Source: CABMKH01 sp040797625 (lineage in GTDB: Bacteria; Bacillota; Clostridia; Tissierellales; Tissierellaceae). From it: a stretch of DNA of 26,205 nucleotides. Below, in pieces: positions 24,340-26,205 of this stretch. The position numbers were made by a program, and so were the translations under genes. The stretch's first letter is position 1, and every line of letters begins with the position of its first letter. A model generated the notes under the pieces. It had not been told where the DNA came from and did no database searches. It saw only the letters and a program-made list of their open reading frames with translations. Location: assembly GCA_052067355.1 (NCBI GenBank), contig JBQHQH010000033.1:1-26205 (forward strand). The letters are read 5' to 3'.

Positions 24340-24368
24340 TTGACAGTTATTCTATAATGGAATAAAAT
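24340..24368 (+). promoter_or_regulatory. Promoter of the transporter operon with operator in its spacer
   Basis: TTGACA at 24340-24345, 17 bases, then TAAAAT at 24363-24368. The spacer contains ATTCTATAATGGAAT (24349-24363), a near copy of the palindrome at 24254-24268 with conserved ATTC/GAAT ends. This is classic repressor placement. Confidence 0.7.
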
Positions 24369-24543
24369 GTAATGTAGAAAGGCCTTTCACTATTAAAAAT
24401 TTTATCATTCAAAAACATATTTTATTAATTTCAATGAATTACTATACAAAACTATAATTATTTTGGTAATTATATTGAAGATAAGATAAGTAAATTTTTA
24501 TCTAAATTTCTAAAAGATAAATTTAAAAGGGAGGAAGTAAGTA
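24369..24543 (+). other. Long 5' untranslated leader of the transporter gene
   Basis: About 170 bases separate the start site from the ATG. Visible structures are the palindrome GAAAGGCCTTTC (24377-24388) and a hairpin TTTATCT/AGATAAA just before the ribosome binding site GGGAGGAAG. No riboswitch class is recognised and no ORF is seen. Confidence 0.35.
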
Positions 24544-25914
24544 ATGAATGACATTATAGCTGTTTTACTCACAGTTATAGCGATTTTTATAACTGCAAAA
24601 TTTGTTTTAGAAAAATATAATCCTATGTTTGTGTTTTTCACATCGGGTATCATTATTTTTCTAGTATTAGCAGTGTGGAAAGGTTTTACTCCTATGGGTG
24701 AGAAGACAACAGACAATATAATACTGGATATATTTGCATATATCGGGATTGTTACTAAATCTCAATTATCAGGAGTAGGCACAAATCTAATGATGGTCGC
24801 AGGTTATGCTGCATTTATGACTCATATTAAGGCATCGGACAAGCTGGCAAGTGTATTGACAAAACCCTTGATGAAAATTAGCAATCCCTATATTGTTCTT
24901 AGTTTGTTATATATAGTTGGAACAATATTGAAAATGATGATTACAAGTCATGCTGGCCTTGTTATGTTATTGATGGCTACTGCATATCCAATTTTAGTTG
25001 GACTAGGTATTGGAAAATTAAGTGCAGCAGCTGCTATATTAGCTACTGGATCAATAGATTGGGGACCAAATGACGGTGCTGTAATTTTTGCAGCAGAAAA
25101 TGTTGCAGGAATGTCAGTAGTTGATTATTTTATGACTTATCAATGGATATCTGGAGTTGCTTCAGTATTGACAATTGCGACTATTATGGTTGTTTATTTT
25201 AGAAAACTAGACCAGAGAAATAATGCAAACACAGCTATAGAAGTATCGGATATAGAAGAAAAAGGTAGAGGAATTCCTACAGTATATGCAATATTGCCAG
25301 CATTACCTTTATTGTTAGTAATTGGGTTCTCTTTATTTACAACTATGCAAATGGACGTATTTACAGCAAGTGTTATATCCTTAATAGTGGTATTTATTTT
25401 AGAAATAATTATCAAGAAAGATAGCAAAGAAGTAGGAAAATCCCTTTCTATTGTATTTAATGCTATGGGCAATTCTTTTGCCAATATAGTAACACTTATA
25501 ATTGCGGCAGGAGTATTTTCAAGTGGTTTGATTGAATTAGGTGGAATTAATATTTTAGCAAATATGCTAGCTGGTTTAAAGGGAGCACAACTACTGTCAG
25601 TGATTGCTTTGAGTGCACTTACCTTTTTTGCAGTCATTATACTGGGAAGTGGAAATGCCTCTTGGTTTGCTTTTGGTCCATTAGTTCCCAATATAGCTTC
25701 TAAGGTTGGGCTACAACCATATCAAATTGCTGTTCCAATGCAGTTAGCTTCTGGAATAGGTAGGGGGTTATCACCAGTAGCAGGCGCTGTAATTGCTGTT
25801 GCAGGTTTGGCAGAAGTAGACACTGATGACTTGATTAAAAGAAACGTTGTTCCACTTGTATGTGGTGCCATAGTGAATGTAATAGTTTCATATGTAATGT
25901 TTATCTTATTTTAA
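24544..25914 (+). CDS. dcuC: DcuC-family anaerobic C4-dicarboxylate transporter
   Basis: This 456-residue inner-membrane protein has about 12 hydrophobic segments. It follows Escherichia coli DcuC closely in recalled signature blocks: GYAAFMTHIKASDKL (residues 88-102), KPLMKISNPYIVLSLLY, SHAGLVMLLMATAYPILVGLGI, FNAMGNSFANIVTLIIAAGVF, LGSGNASWFAFGPLVP (near 365-380) and IGRGLSPVAGAVIAVAGLAE. DcuC proteins exchange or export dicarboxylates such as succinate and fumarate in anaerobes. Here the next gene, 51 bases downstream without a terminator, encodes a MalY/PatB-type C-S lyase, so the substrate could instead be a sulfur amino acid or another acid. GGGAGGAAG is well placed before the ATG. Expression is likely repressed by XRE regulator 3. 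Confidence 0.88.
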   Translation: MNDIIAVLLTVIAIFITAKFVLEKYNPMFVFFTSGIIIFLVLAVWKGFTPMGEKTTDNIILDIFAYIGIVTKSQLSGVGTNLMMVAGYAAFMTHIKASDKLASVLTKPLMKISNPYIVLSLLYIVGTILKMMITSHAGLVMLLMATAYPILVGLGIGKLSAAAAILATGSIDWGPNDGAVIFAAENVAGMSVVDYFMTYQWISGVASVLTIATIMVVYFRKLDQRNNANTAIEVSDIEEKGRGIPTVYAILPALPLLLVIGFSLFTTMQMDVFTASVISLIVVFILEIIIKKDSKEVGKSLSIVFNAMGNSFANIVTLIIAAGVFSSGLIELGGINILANMLAGLKGAQLLSVIALSALTFFAVIILGSGNASWFAFGPLVPNIASKVGLQPYQIAVPMQLASGIGRGLSPVAGAVIAVAGLAEVDTDDLIKRNVVPLVCGAIVNVIVSYVMFILF

Positions 25915-25965
25915 TGATTAGAGATAATAGTAAAATAATAAATATTTAAATAGGAGGAATTATCA

Positions 25966-26205
25966 ATGAGTAAAAAATTAGTACATGATTTTGATGAATT
26001 TTTAGATCGTAGAGGCTCTGATTGTAAAAAATACAATCCTGGTCAATATGCAGAAGATGTCCTACCTATGTGGATTGCTGATACTGACTTTAGGGTGCCT
26101 GCTCCAGTAGCTGAAGCTGCAAGAGAGAGAGCTTCTCATGAAGCTTTTGGCTATCCTTATGAACTTCCAGAATTTAATGAATCAGTTAAAGAATGGATGA
26201 AAAAA
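25966..26205 (+). CDS. MalY/PatB-type PLP-dependent C-S lyase, 5' part
   Basis: Only the first 80 codons are in the window; the frame is open at the edge. VHDFDEFLDRRGSDCKKYN, then VLPMWIADTDFRVPAPVAEA and FGYPYELPEFNESVKEWM are the conserved N-terminal blocks of the MalY/PatB subgroup of class I aminotransferase-fold enzymes, which cleave cystathionine and related thioethers to a thiol, pyruvate and ammonia. AGGAGG at 25952-25957 lies eight bases before the ATG. It follows the DcuC-like gene as a second operon member, suggesting import or export linked to amino acid breakdown. The catalytic lysine would be beyond the end of the window. Confidence 0.88.
   Translation, partial: MSKKLVHDFDEFLDRRGSDCKKYNPGQYAEDVLPMWIADTDFRVPAPVAEAARERASHEAFGYPYELPEFNESVKEWMKK

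Noticed and set aside
25194..25691. Minus-strand ORF of 165 codons
   Set aside because: It is antisense within the transporter gene, whose reading frame and conserved motifs are certain.
1..26205. CRISPR array or tRNA/rRNA genes
   Set aside because: No regularly spaced short repeats and no cloverleaf or ribosomal RNA sequence were noticed on either strand.

Overview
The window comes from a low-GC, AT-rich bacterium. AGGAGG-type ribosome binding sites, AGA-dominated arginine codons, occasional TTG/GTG starts, an S-box (SAM-I) riboswitch and intrinsic terminators with U tracts all point to the Firmicutes, most likely an anaerobic clostridial relative. The DcuC-type transporter and the relaxase remnants fit that. 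I cannot name a species from the sequence.

Layout. (1) 1-690: a SAM-I riboswitch with its own terminator sits in front of an orphan 109-residue ORF. (2) 900-5045: a small XRE/Cro-type regulator and a 1206-residue YobI-like membrane P-loop NTPase, followed by a broken gene remnant. (3) 5080-6060: mobile-element debris, namely a relaxase C-terminal remnant, a decayed Y1 (REP/IS200-like) transposase with inverted GACAGGAACC ends, and a possible IS3-like left end that now supplies the promoter region of the next operon. (4) 6099-19071: a complete type 1 BREX gene order, brxA-brxB-brxC-pglX-pglZ-brxL, all on the plus strand and tightly packed. brxL is broken by two stop codons and a one-base frameshift. 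(5) 19074-20803: a small unknown ORF, an Abi-like remnant, and an intact Abi_2 (AbiD/AbiF) HEPN protein followed by a compact three-hairpin RNA. That RNA has a near-perfect promoter inside the 3' end of the abi gene and ends in a 14-bp terminator hairpin. This is the layout expected of an AbiF toxin with an RNA antitoxin. (6) 20835-21660: a second, larger relaxase pseudogene whose end is about 85% identical by eye to the remnant at 5080, so BREX and Abi are bracketed by directly oriented copies of the same mobilisation gene. (7) 22020-24240: an Mrr-like restriction endonuclease and three XRE regulators on the minus strand. (8) 24340-26205: a DcuC-family transporter with an operator-like palindrome in its promoter spacer, and the start of a MalY/PatB-type C-S lyase.

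How it works together. The block at about 900-22900 reads as a defence island: YobI-type NTPase, BREX, Abi_2/RNA module and Mrr nuclease, with conjugative-element and transposon debris at its joints. BREX should still modify the host genome, since brxB, brxC, pglX and pglZ are intact, but the loss of BrxL may have altered or abolished restriction. The right-hand end returns to ordinary metabolism, with an XRE repressor that probably controls itself and the divergent transporter/lyase operon through a shared ATTCTA-N3-TAGAAT operator.
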